A DNA stretch of 38,991 nucleotides, taken from positions 1 to 38,991 of the forward strand of contig VBBE01000023.1 in NCBI GenBank assembly GCA_005884605.1. The letters run 5' to 3'. This DNA comes from Candidatus Bathyarchaeota archaeon. Lineage in GTDB: Archaea; Thermoproteota; Bathyarchaeia; 40CM-2-53-6. Every line of letters starts with the position of its first letter. Position 1 is the stretch's first letter. The notes beneath the pieces were generated by a model. The model searched no databases and was not told the origin of the DNA. It saw only the letters and a list, made by a program, of their open reading frames with translations. Of the stretch, positions 23,595-31,960 are shown in pieces. Made by a program: the position numbers and the translations under genes.

Positions 23595-25202
23595 GTGAGT
23601 GCGTTAGGTTTTCAGCAATACTTTTATCCATTTACCCCAAGGGCCACTACTATCTTGAAGATTCTACAGGTTTCCGCAGGAAGCGCGTCCGCCCTCGTTC
23701 TAGTTGTGCTGATGGTGAGTTCTGCAAGTGCTGTGCCGCTCCTCAGCATGGGTAGCAATGCGAATTACCAATTCAACGCGTCAATTCAATCGTCCCAAAG
23801 CTGCAGCGCATCTTTTCCCCCATCTGCTCAGATCAATTACACTCAGCTCGCGTGCGGCCCCTATCGCCCAATGACTCTTGTAGAGATAGTCGACAACGGA
23901 ACATGTACTCAGGCTCAGGCAGGATTCTCCTGCTTCTACAATTCCCCCTACTATTATCCCACCTACATATCAATCGGGACAACTGTCATGTGGTTTAACA
24001 GAGGTTCTCTGCTCCACACAGCCACGTCAGTCAGCAACCCTCCAAGCTTCAACTCGGGAGCTTTGGCCCATGACGCTTCGTACCTGTTCACCTTCACTTC
24101 AGCGGGTATTTACAACTACTCCGATACGTTTCATCCATGGCTACACGGCGCGGTGATAGTGTCGAGTTATCAGCCGATCCCGACGCCGATCGCGTCATCG
24201 TTCACGCCCACAATTAGCTTCGCAGGCTCGCTAAACTGGACTGTTAACGGACTTGACAACAGCGTGGCTGTCCTCAACGTCAGCCACCAAGTCAGCATTA
24301 TTGTGTCTGCTTCGGGCTTCAGTTTCACGCCTGTGACCGAGACAGGCAGCTTCCCCCAGTCAATTAATCTCTCTACTCGCGTCGAGTCTCCGGGGACAGC
24401 TACGTCAGTGATCTTGAGCATCGCTCAAAGAATGCTTGCATATCTGGGATCCTCCGGCTACTACGGCTATGGCTATGGCTATTCTCCAGTGTTGAGCCAG
24501 TTGCTCTCGGACCAAAAGGAGGTTTACACATTCTGGTGGGTGAACGGTCCGCTAGCCAATGGCCAACCGGTGGAGATTCTGACGGGTTACTCCAGTGTCT
24601 CAGGAAGCGAGATGGTAAACCTTGGACCAGGCAACAACCGTAACGCGTGGATTGTGGACTCAGAAATCTCACAGTCCCTTTCAACCGTTACTCCACCGAT
24701 AGGTGGCGCTGGTGGATCGACTGATTCACACTTCAAGCTGGACCTAAGATTCGACTACGACCAAGCAAGCGACCTCCTCCTCCGCTCAAACGCCGTGGTC
24801 TCGGTGCAATCAACGCAAATCCAGAACTATAATCCGGGTGATTTTCTCTCCGGGCCCTCAGGCTACTTCCCCGTATCCGACCCTGTTACGGTAACCCATC
24901 ACATGGACGCAAGCATCCCTGTCGCTCTGCAACTAAAGTCCACGAATCTCGACCTGTCAAAGAGGACGCCCGCAGGATCGATTGGAAACGGTCAGACCTC
25001 GACAGGTGGCACTGGTGGGAGCTCCGGAACATCGTCGTTGCCTCCAGCAATCTCTCTCTGGATCTACGCCGGCATTGGAATCGCAGGAGCTGGAGTTGTG
25101 GGGACGCTTGCCTGGCTTGTTCGACGACGATCCAGAATCCGAGCACCAATGGAGCAGCCTGGGCCCCTCCCCGGGGCAAGCCCTTTGGTCACGGGCCCCT
25201 AA
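23595..25202 (+). CDS. membrane-anchored exported protein with degenerate cupredoxin domain
   Basis: This 535-residue protein has an N-terminal signal helix (ILQVSAGSASALVLVVLMV), then a cupredoxin-like domain at about 85-195, where TTVMWFNRGSLLHTATS supplies the first histidine. The second ligand loop reads NYSDTFHPWLHG, where blue copper proteins normally show C-x-x-H-P-x-M; here Cys and Met are replaced by Asp and Leu. A long beta-rich region with a YGYGYGY repeat follows, then a glycine/serine linker and a C-terminal helix (WIYAGIGIAGAGVVGTLAWL) with an arginine-rich stop-transfer tail. It is probably displayed on the cell surface. Electron transfer by a type 1 copper site is unlikely with this ligand set. 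Confidence 0.72.
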   Translation: MSALGFQQYFYPFTPRATTILKILQVSAGSASALVLVVLMVSSASAVPLLSMGSNANYQFNASIQSSQSCSASFPPSAQINYTQLACGPYRPMTLVEIVDNGTCTQAQAGFSCFYNSPYYYPTYISIGTTVMWFNRGSLLHTATSVSNPPSFNSGALAHDASYLFTFTSAGIYNYSDTFHPWLHGAVIVSSYQPIPTPIASSFTPTISFAGSLNWTVNGLDNSVAVLNVSHQVSIIVSASGFSFTPVTETGSFPQSINLSTRVESPGTATSVILSIAQRMLAYLGSSGYYGYGYGYSPVLSQLLSDQKEVYTFWWVNGPLANGQPVEILTGYSSVSGSEMVNLGPGNNRNAWIVDSEISQSLSTVTPPIGGAGGSTDSHFKLDLRFDYDQASDLLLRSNAVVSVQSTQIQNYNPGDFLSGPSGYFPVSDPVTVTHHMDASIPVALQLKSTNLDLSKRTPAGSIGNGQTSTGGTGGSSGTSSLPPAISLWIYAGIGIAGAGVVGTLAWLVRRRSRIRAPMEQPGPLPGASPLVTGP

Positions 25203-25276
25203 CTTTCTACCGTCACTTCTAACCATTCCAAATAGGAAGGGTCCGACAAGTTCGACGAGCCTATCTCAGTATGTCC

Positions 25277-26716
25277 TCAGCGGACCACTGTGAACGCGAA
25301 CTGGTTGTTTCGAGAGGTCACGAACACGATCGTGTAGCTGTAACCGGGGTTGAATGTGAAGGCGGTACCGGTAAGCGTGCAACCCGGGCAACTCGACCCG
25401 ATCGTTACAAATACCATTGCTAGGCTGTTGACTGGAATGTAGGGTCCAGGATACGATACTAGTGCGTACTGGTCGCCGGATGCATCTTTCACATAGTAGC
25501 TGTCGAGCTGAACCGGGACCGACCCTGTGTTCCGCAAGTCCAGGGTCACGTTTGTGCCTGAGGTGAAGCCCGAGAATTCCAAGTTGAGAGATTCCCGAAC
25601 AGACGTGGTTACTCCGAAGTAAAACTGGTTGTTGTAGCTCGTGACAAGTGTTATCGTGTAGCTGCTGCTAGGTGCGAAGGTGAAGGCCGACCCTGAGAGA
25701 ACGCATCCGCCGCAACTTGCTCCGATCAGGATTGTGGCGATTCGAAGCTGGTTCGGACTCAACGTAGGCCCGGTCCATGATGTAAGTGAGTACTGGTCGC
25801 CATTGGTATCTGTAACATAGTACGCTACCAGGCTGGTTGTTGCGCTGCCAAAGTTTCGAAGGTAGAGAGTCGCGTTGGTAGAAGAGTTGAACGAATAGAA
25901 CTCTAGATAGAGAGATTCGCTCCCAACGGCGATTGAGAGGCCAACCCAGATCGTATGGGCCAGGGTTCCACTGGTCCCAGTGATAGAAATTGTGTAGTAA
26001 CCAACGGTTGAGTTGAACGCATTGACAATTACGGTGGTAGCGTTGGTCCCTCCGCCCGGTAGCTTGAGGTTCGTAAGGTTCAGGTAAACACTGGGACTGT
26101 TAGTCCCTGAAGGATAGATCGTTGTTGTCAATGCTACATTCCCCGAATAGCTGAGGATGCTTGAAACGGTCAACGTTGCTGTCACATAGCTTCCCTGGCT
26201 TGTTGCTAACGAGGATGGGTTGGAGTAGAGGTAGAAATCAGGTGTCGGCGGCGGAGGAGGGGGAGTCACATCTGCAGGGATTGTTATCGAATGCGAGATC
26301 GTGCTCGCCTTTCCTTGCACCGTGATATTGTAATATCCGAGAGTGGTGGAACTTGTCGTTGTCACGGTAACTGAGAACGCTAGACTTGCATCCGAAGTGA
26401 CCGAGACTGACGACTTACTAGTCTTTACGACCGGTGGAATGTTTGCGACTGTCGTAACTGTGGCGGTGAAGCTCACGTCCCCGCGAAAGTGATTGACACT
26501 GGTGACCGACATTTCGACGGTTCCCGTTTGGCCTTGCGGGACCGTGACCGGAGAGTTGGATGATAACGAGAAGTCGCCTTTTGGTCCAAGCCCAAGAATA
26601 GAGCCGAACACGGAACCGCTGAGCGGTGTAAGTCCAAAGCCGACCGTAAGCAGACCTGCTCCGGCCAACGCCGCCAAGAGCACAGAAAGTAACCGGAGGT
26701 GTCCGCGAATGACCAT
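25277..26716 (-). CDS. exported protein with Ig-like repeats and two tandem CxxC domains
   Basis: This is a 479-residue exported protein. After a signal helix (LRLLSVLLAALAGAGLLTVG) come two Ig-like repeats (FSLSSNSPVTVPQGQTG and FYLYSNPSSLATSQGS, separated by a proline-rich linker PPPPPPTP). Two tandem copies of a C-terminal domain of about 100 residues follow. The copies begin ESLYLEFYSFNSSTNATLYL and ESLNLEFSGFTSGTNVTLDL, and each contains GxSC-x2-C (SCGGC, SCPGC) and SYTI-x-x-VTS-x-NNQF. The cysteine pairs could form disulfides or bind metal. There is no membrane anchor at the C-terminus. Probably a cell-surface or secreted binding protein; the ligand is unknown. Confidence 0.75.
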   Translation of the reverse strand: MVIRGHLRLLSVLLAALAGAGLLTVGFGLTPLSGSVFGSILGLGPKGDFSLSSNSPVTVPQGQTGTVEMSVTSVNHFRGDVSFTATVTTVANIPPVVKTSKSSVSVTSDASLAFSVTVTTTSSTTLGYYNITVQGKASTISHSITIPADVTPPPPPPTPDFYLYSNPSSLATSQGSYVTATLTVSSILSYSGNVALTTTIYPSGTNSPSVYLNLTNLKLPGGGTNATTVIVNAFNSTVGYYTISITGTSGTLAHTIWVGLSIAVGSESLYLEFYSFNSSTNATLYLRNFGSATTSLVAYYVTDTNGDQYSLTSWTGPTLSPNQLRIATILIGASCGGCVLSGSAFTFAPSSSYTITLVTSYNNQFYFGVTTSVRESLNLEFSGFTSGTNVTLDLRNTGSVPVQLDSYYVKDASGDQYALVSYPGPYIPVNSLAMVFVTIGSSCPGCTLTGTAFTFNPGYSYTIVFVTSRNNQFAFTVVR

Positions 26717-26783
26717 GATGGCACTGTAATTTGTTCCGGTTTCTTATGAAATGTGTTACCCGGCTATAGATTGAGGAGAACGT

Positions 26784-27557
26784 TCAAGGCTGTGCGTCGG
26801 ATGCTGATTGTTCTTCATGGAGTTCATGGTATGATTCAACAGCTTCTCTCGCGACAAAGGCTAGGATAATTCCGGTCGCAAGATAGTCAGCCCACCAGAG
26901 TCCTAGAAAATATTCCGCGAGAAGCCCGCCGAGGAGGGCTGTGGCCATGAAGAGACATGTGACTGATTCTATGGCATCCATTGAGAGGGCGAGTGACCGG
27001 GTCTCACGGCCTATCCGTTTCTTCTGGATGTAGAGATAGGGCATCACTATCAATGCTCCAACGGCAATGGCGATTCCTTGTGGCGATCCCTCAGGTTTCA
27101 ACCCTGTGAGGTAGGAATAGAGTGCGCCTAGCCCGATGACAGGAATGAGAGCGAAAAGCAACGCGCTGGTCAATTGCTCCGTTCTTTCGGTGTGAGTTCC
27201 ATCGTTGCCGCCTCTCGAGCGATCCCCACGCAGATCCCTCAAGACCACCAGTCCAGAGATCAATTCTATCAGACTGTCACCACCAAAAGCAAGAAGAGCA
27301 AAACTTCCCGCGATCAATCCGACACCGATCGACCCAAAGACCTCAACTGCCATCCAGCCTGAGCTGATGTATTCGATTTTGATCCCGTTTCCAATCCTCC
27401 CGTGTCGCCATGACTGATGAGCGGTGGTGCAGCAGCATGAAGCACAGTTGGAACAATCCGCTACCGTCTGGCAAGTCTCGCAGGATGTTTCGGAGCAACC
27501 ACAGGTCTGGCAAGCGGAAGACGAATATGTTCCAAAGGCCATTGAGAAGACTTGCAT
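26784..27557 (-). CDS. CDF-like cation transporter with cysteine-rich N-terminus
   Basis: A 257-residue membrane protein carries ten cysteines within residues 16-43 (ACQTCGCSETSC, then CETCQTVADCSNCASCCC), suited to binding soft metals. The membrane part begins GWMAVEVFGSIGVGLIAGSF and contains FGGDSLIELISG and SMDAIESVTCL, the positions of the acidic metal-site residues in helices 2 and 5 of cation diffusion facilitators. Six helices fit. The usual cytosolic C-terminal ferredoxin-like domain is missing; the protein ends soon after the last helix (ESYHELHEEQSASD). Probably exports a heavy metal. It is divergent from the broken GNAT gene, 53 bp away. Confidence 0.75.
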   Translation of the reverse strand: MQVFSMAFGTYSSSACQTCGCSETSCETCQTVADCSNCASCCCTTAHQSWRHGRIGNGIKIEYISSGWMAVEVFGSIGVGLIAGSFALLAFGGDSLIELISGLVVLRDLRGDRSRGGNDGTHTERTEQLTSALLFALIPVIGLGALYSYLTGLKPEGSPQGIAIAVGALIVMPYLYIQKKRIGRETRSLALSMDAIESVTCLFMATALLGGLLAEYFLGLWWADYLATGIILAFVAREAVESYHELHEEQSASDAQP

Positions 27558-27610
27558 ATAGCCGCTCCTCTCGGCTTATTTCCTTAACGCTGGAAGCTCG
27601 GAGGGCAAAG

Positions 27611-27949
27611 ATGGTAACCATAGGTCAGGGTAGTCTGGCAGACCGAGAGGGGATCCAGAGGCTCATCGCTGAATACCACTCGTCTGAAGGTTTGACACCG
27701 ATCAAGGAGAGAATAGCGTGGGCTGTCGACCGACAGCTGCAGAGCCAATCCCCCGGCCTACTATTGGTTGCTCGGGAGAAGGGTACGATGGTCGCTGTGG
27801 CATTGGCGGTTTACGCTCCTTCCGCAGAGCTTGGACGAGTTATGACTGTAAACGATTTCTTCGTTAGGCCTGACCACCGGTGAAAGGGAGTTGGACGAGA
27901 GCTATCGAAACGTCTGGTAGAAGAGTGCCGACGCATGAAGATTCTGGAT
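27611..27949 (+). pseudogene. GNAT acetyltransferase remnant with internal TGA
   Basis: An ATG at 27611 with GGAGG upstream starts a GNAT-like N-terminal half (TIGQGSLADREGIQRLIAEY, LLLVAREKGTMVAVALAVY, VMTVNDFFVRPDHR). A TGA at 27882-27884 falls exactly where motif A should continue R/G-K-G-V-G; in the same frame KGVGRELSKRLVEECRRMK follows. After about 27945 the homology stops and an unrelated membrane-protein frame takes over, so the C-terminal half of the fold is lost. A Gly or Arg codon changed to TGA is the simplest explanation of the stop. Confidence 0.75.
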
Positions 27950-28229
27950 TCTCGCACTGTTTCTCCTCATTGTTGTCGCGTCAGCATTAGCCTATTTTCC
28001 ATTGACCCAACAGCCATCTAATCGCCATAACGTCTCCTGGAAGAACGCGATTACAATCCTTAACAGGGCTCAAGTGATGAGCGTCTTCCAATCGCACCAC
28101 TTGGATGTTACTTTGTCGGTGAAGAACGCAACTGTCATGACGACAAAGGAACCAACCATCGACGCCATATTCCATGAAATCCAGAAATGCGGCGACCCAT
28201 GCCAAAGCATCGAGACATGGACAGAATAG
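27939..28229 (+). CDS. membrane-anchored small protein, 5' end missing or unclear
   Basis: The frame is open from 27939, starting RFWILALFLLIVVASALAYF, a signal anchor. It continues with an external part SWKNAITILNRAQVMSVF and ends EIQKCGDPCQSIETWTE with a cysteine pair. No ATG, GTG or TTG precedes the hydrophobic segment in frame; the first TTG is at 28002, after the helix. An ATG in the neighbouring frame at 27935-27937 (ATGAAG) would give a plausible MK start if a small indel occurred. The 5' end overlaps the GNAT remnant, so the gene may be truncated by a deletion or read from an altered start. Confidence 0.45.
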   Translation, partial: RFWILALFLLIVVASALAYFPLTQQPSNRHNVSWKNAITILNRAQVMSVFQSHHLDVTLSVKNATVMTTKEPTIDAIFHEIQKCGDPCQSIETWTE

Positions 28230-28290
28230 AACGAATAGTGAACGCGTCGTCTCCGGTTAGACCCCTCCTGGCCTTTGGAGGTGACATGAA

Positions 28291-28623
28291 GTGGAAGCTG
28301 AGCCCCAGCCAGTAGTCAGCTGGAAGAGCGCTATCGGATTTGTAGGATGGCTCCTGCTGTTAGCCGGAGCTTTCCTCGTCGTACTTGGTTGCAGCAGTCT
28401 GATAGGTGGCTCGTGCAGCCCACGTTTGGTCATCAGGTCGTTAGCCGTGACGGGTGCTGGAGCATTACTCCTACTGGCTAGATGGGTCGTATGGGGAGAC
28501 GAAGACGGAACAAGAGGAAGATCCTCTCCTAAATCCAGATTGAGGCAACTTCTGCAGAAGGCTGTTACCTACGCAATACTCGCAGTTCTCCTAGCAGTGT
28601 TCCTGGCTATCGGATGGGTCTAG
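28291..28623 (+). CDS. small polytopic membrane protein
   Basis: This 110-residue protein starts at a GTG with an unusually strong Shine-Dalgarno, GGAGGTGA at 28277-28284, six bases upstream. Three hydrophobic segments are visible (AIGFVGWLLLLAGAFLVVLG, SLAVTGAGALLLLARWVVW, VTYAILAVLLAVFLAIGWV), with a basic loop between the last two. It begins about 60 bp after the preceding anchored protein and may share its transcript. No family recognised. Confidence 0.65.
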   Translation: MEAEPQPVVSWKSAIGFVGWLLLLAGAFLVVLGCSSLIGGSCSPRLVIRSLAVTGAGALLLLARWVVWGDEDGTRGRSSPKSRLRQLLQKAVTYAILAVLLAVFLAIGWV

Positions 28624-28699
28624 AGTTGTCAGGCTGTTTTTCGTTTTCTCGGCGAGAGTCCTGCGACGGCGAATTCGCACATATTAGATTGAAACCTAA

Positions 28700-29179
28700 C
28701 TAGGTGGTTGTCTTCGTCTTCACCGTTCGGCGCAGAAGAGAGAGGGATACAATCGCGGTCACGATTCCATAGAGGACGTGGAGCACAAGCGAGCCTCCAG
28801 CGAACGTTGCATTGGTCAGGTCTTCCGGGACAAGAATCCCCGTAACCGGGACGTAGACGACTACCCAGATTGTTACTCCTGCGAGCACGCCGACCCATAC
28901 GGCTTTCTTAGTTGTGCTCAAGGAGAATCTCCGGAGTGCTGCTGTCGCTCCGATGAAGAGTGAGCCTGCGATTATTCCTACAATGAAGTGGAGTATCCAT
29001 CCTCCAAGAACGGAAGAGTCGCCAAAACCCATTCTCCGAGCGGCAACTGTGTAGTAGAGTTCTTGATTCATCGCTATAGCGCCAATTTCTCCAAAGATGC
29101 CGAGGACGATTGACCCGATGAAACCGGCTATCGCACCAGCTCTCAGTCCTTTTGATACTGAATAGGTGATCGGCTGCAT
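28700..29179 (-). CDS. four-span membrane protein
   Basis: A 159-residue protein starts at an ATG (MQPITYSVSKGLRAGAIAGF). Four hydrophobic helices are visible: AIAGFIGSIVLGIFGEIGAI, WILHFIVGIIAGSLFIGATA, AVWVGVLAGVTIWVVVYVPV and SLVLHVLYGIVTAIVSLSLL, with a basic C-terminal tail. The arrangement resembles uncharacterised archaeal membrane proteins of the DUF1440/YagU type, but this is not certain. It is convergent with the preceding gene. Confidence 0.6.
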   Translation of the reverse strand: MQPITYSVSKGLRAGAIAGFIGSIVLGIFGEIGAIAMNQELYYTVAARRMGFGDSSVLGGWILHFIVGIIAGSLFIGATAALRRFSLSTTKKAVWVGVLAGVTIWVVVYVPVTGILVPEDLTNATFAGGSLVLHVLYGIVTAIVSLSLLRRTVKTKTTT

Positions 29180-29269
29180 GAGTTCGGCTGAACCTGATGC
29201 CGTATTAAAGATGGTTGAAACCGTTATCTTGAACTGATGAACGAATCATAGTTTGGATGATACGAGCCT

Positions 29270-30289
29270 ATGGCGATCGAAGATCCTGCTGTCATGTGGC
29301 TTCTGGAATCCGGGGACCCCTCCATCAGACATCTCACTCTCACAGAGATTCTCGATAGACCGTCGGACTCGAAAGAAGTTCTAACTGCGAAGAGACAAAT
29401 TCCTAACGGGCCGATTGTAAAGACTCTTCTCTCTGGTCAGCGGGCAGATGGTGGTTTCGGGGTCCATCCCTACGAGAAATGGACAGGCGCGCACTGGCGT
29501 CTCGTCTCTCTCGTCGAGCTCGGAATACCTCCGGGATTTCGGCCAGCGGTCAAGGCAACGGATCTTGTTCTGAAATGGTTGCTTGGTGAGGCTCATCTTC
29601 GCAATGTTCCCAAGATCAATGGACGATATCGGAGATGTGCGTCTCAAGAGGGTAACGCGCTGGCGGTGTGTAGCCGGCTGGGCCTCGCGGAAGACCCGCG
29701 GGTTGTGAAGCTTGCCGAGTCGCTGATCGAATGGCAGTGGCCTGATGGAGGATGGAACTGTGATAGGAAGGAGGATGCGCATCATTCTTCGTTCAATGAG
29801 AGTCTGTCAACCTTGTGGGGACTAGTTGAATACTACCGGGCTACTCGTGACAAAGACTCTCTGAGGACGGCAGAGAATGCTACGGAGTTCTTTCTCAAGC
29901 ACCGCCTCTTCCGTTCCTGTCGCACGGGCTTAGAGCGCCAACCCGAGACATTTCACTCAAAGACATTTCGAGTGGTTCACCTATTCACCCAGCTCCACTA
30001 TCCACTCTACTGGCACTGCGACATTCTACAAGAACTAGTGATACTCTCGCGCGCAGGAAAATTAGACGATCCACGCACCAGTGAGGCGCTAGATATAGTC
30101 GAAAAGAAGAGGGGTCCCGACGGACTGTGGCACGCAGATGACTACTACTGGAACATGAGAAGGACGCCATCGACCGGAACGAAAGTGAACACGTCGAACG
30201 TCGAGGTCGTAGACTGGGGACGAAAAGGACCCAACAAGATGATAACACTAAACGCCATACGAGCCCTCAAAGCGGCAGGACGGAACTGA
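29270..30289 (+). CDS. terpenoid cyclase/prenyltransferase-like alpha-toroid protein
   Basis: This 339-residue soluble protein is built from the repeating helices of the squalene cyclase/protein prenyltransferase toroid. Repeat signatures (QW-like motifs) include LSGQRADGGFGVHPYEKWTG, EWQWPDGGWNCD and KKRGPDGLWHADDYYW. No acidic DxDD protonation motif of a squalene-hopene cyclase and no membrane segment was seen, and the protein is about half the usual cyclase length, so it is more likely a single-toroid relative of unknown substrate. The ATG at 29270 precedes AIEDPAVMWLLESGDP. It has no terpenoid-pathway neighbours. Confidence 0.75.
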   Translation: MAIEDPAVMWLLESGDPSIRHLTLTEILDRPSDSKEVLTAKRQIPNGPIVKTLLSGQRADGGFGVHPYEKWTGAHWRLVSLVELGIPPGFRPAVKATDLVLKWLLGEAHLRNVPKINGRYRRCASQEGNALAVCSRLGLAEDPRVVKLAESLIEWQWPDGGWNCDRKEDAHHSSFNESLSTLWGLVEYYRATRDKDSLRTAENATEFFLKHRLFRSCRTGLERQPETFHSKTFRVVHLFTQLHYPLYWHCDILQELVILSRAGKLDDPRTSEALDIVEKKRGPDGLWHADDYYWNMRRTPSTGTKVNTSNVEVVDWGRKGPNKMITLNAIRALKAAGRN

Positions 30290-30365
30290 AATCAGATGGG
30301 AACCGAAAACCCCTCGACCTAGCGAAACATAACCGGGACTACGCTTTCATTCCGGATTCTTACGG

Positions 30366-30638
30366 TTACCAGCAGGTGTCCTCCACTTTCAAGACCGCGT
30401 CGGAAGGTTGCTCGGGATGGGCGTATTTCCGAGGCGTAACGATGCGTAATCGGCTGCTACGTGAGGACACGATCTTCACGTCAAGCTCCATCTCTTCGAT
30501 GACTAGTTCTCCAATCTTTGTTTCCCTGTATGTTGTCGCAATGAGCCTTCCGCAAGTGCTGCATGCGTGAAGATTCACGCGGGTGAGTTTGTGGGAGTGC
30601 TTGTCAGATTCGGAGGCTTCTGATTCCTTCACCTGCAC
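30366..30638 (-). CDS. small cysteine-containing protein, uncharacterised
   Basis: This is a roughly 90-residue soluble protein with a CSTCGRLIATTYRE knuckle near residue 27, followed by GELVIEEMELDVKIVSSR and RLRIVTPRKYAHPEQPS. Only one CxxC pair is present, plus a terminal cysteine (EDTCW), so a complete zinc site within one chain is uncertain. It lies downstream of the Gfo/Idh gene on the same strand, about 65 bp from its stop. Function unknown. Confidence 0.55.
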   Translation of the reverse strand: MQVKESEASESDKHSHKLTRVNLHACSTCGRLIATTYRETKIGELVIEEMELDVKIVSSRSSRLRIVTPRKYAHPEQPSDAVLKVEDTCW

Positions 30639-30703
30639 TTGGTGGATCCCAGGTCTTATGCTCGCGAGACATCACACACGGACCTCGATAGACCGATTCT
30701 GCG

Positions 30704-31744
30704 CTAAAACGTGAGCTTTCGAAACCCTGTCTGAGCGGGTTCCCCTGCAACAAGTTCTTCGGACGCTGGAACACGAACCTGCACAGTTCTCTCTTCAAGT
30801 AGAGACCTCCTCGATGCCTCCAGGAGTCTCACTACTCCAGCTCCGATGCCTCCATCGGATAGGTTCGAGTAAGGTTCGGACGCCGAGTTATTCTCAACGC
30901 ATCTGGCGAAGTGGATGATCTCTTCCTGAAGCGTGTTGCTGGGAACAGTGGATATTGTCTCTGTCTTGTCAGATCGTTGAAGGACTAGCTTCTGTCCTAG
31001 ACAATCCAGCCGGGCAACTGCGTCACTTCCTACCACTGTTACATCTCTATGCTTCTCCGGGTCCAACCAGCTGAGCTCGATGTTCGCGCTAACACCATCG
31101 ATGTGTTCGGCTGTGATGAAAGCGACCTCATCGCCGGCTCCTCCTCTGTAACCTCTACCTCTGCACGAGATCTTTGTCGGCCACGTCCCAAGAATATTGT
31201 TGCAAATATCGAACGGGTGCGGACCGAGGTCGGTTATGACATCACGGTCTTTTTGGGGGGGGAGGTAGCCTGTCCACTGTAGACGGAGGTAGTAGATGTC
31301 CCCTAGGAGTCCGCTTTGGACTATGCGTCTTAGCTCGTTGAGTCCATTGTTGAACCTGTGAACGTGTCCGACGGCGAGGACCCTGTGTCTAGCGTCTGCG
31401 AGTCTAACCAACTCGTCAGCTTCCCTTGACCGAAGGGCCAGGGGCTTCTCGACGAGAACGTGTTTCTTTGATCGGAGAAAGTTTGATGCGACTTGGAAGT
31501 GCGTGCTGTTTGGTGAGCAGATGTGAACGGCGGACGTCGCGGAATCTGATAGTAAGCCCTGATAGCTCAAACGATAGTCTAAGGGGCCGAATTCTTTCCT
31601 GCATTGCTCAAGCATTGAAGGTGAGTTGTCAACAACCGAGCATAGGTTAACTCGGCCGGTAGTGCGGGAAACATTCAGGATTTCCCGTATTACTTTCTTC
31701 CCCCAATAGCCCGCACCGATCACGGACATATTCACTGGCATCAT
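30704..31744 (-). CDS. Gfo/Idh/MocA-family NAD(P)-dependent oxidoreductase
   Basis: A 346-residue two-domain dehydrogenase. The N-terminal Rossmann start is SVIGAGYWGKKVIREI, the family signature is VLVEKPLALRSREADEL, and the catalytic region has ITDLGPHPFDICNNILG with the conserved Asp and His. Such enzymes oxidise or reduce sugars, inositols or sugar nucleotides with NAD(P). WTGYLPPQKDRDVI is typical of members acting in surface-sugar synthesis. A run of eight C falls inside the LPP codons. The neighbouring exoprotein and glycosidase genes fit a surface-carbohydrate role, but this is inference. Confidence 0.88.
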   Translation of the reverse strand: MMPVNMSVIGAGYWGKKVIREILNVSRTTGRVNLCSVVDNSPSMLEQCRKEFGPLDYRLSYQGLLSDSATSAVHICSPNSTHFQVASNFLRSKKHVLVEKPLALRSREADELVRLADARHRVLAVGHVHRFNNGLNELRRIVQSGLLGDIYYLRLQWTGYLPPQKDRDVITDLGPHPFDICNNILGTWPTKISCRGRGYRGGAGDEVAFITAEHIDGVSANIELSWLDPEKHRDVTVVGSDAVARLDCLGQKLVLQRSDKTETISTVPSNTLQEEIIHFARCVENNSASEPYSNLSDGGIGAGVVRLLEASRRSLLEERTVQVRVPASEELVAGEPAQTGFRKLTF

Positions 31745-31960
31745 GTCTGACAGGTAATCGATGCTCTTTCGATATATGCGGAGCGTCTATGAAGGAACAC
31801 AAGCTACCACATTGGATTACAACCAAGGTTCGTTGCAAGAAGTTACTTTGTATTGAAAAAGATGCATCTGGACTTTTGGTCTTGAGAATAGTCCCTTCTT
31901 CGCGTTAGAGAGCTATCTGAAAGGAAAAAGAAAGCGGGTGGTTTGATGGTCGGCTTTGGG

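Noticed and set aside
27410..27610. Upstream extension of the GNAT frame
   Set aside because: It overlaps the cysteine-rich start of the divergent transporter. The ATG at 27611 has its own GGAGG.
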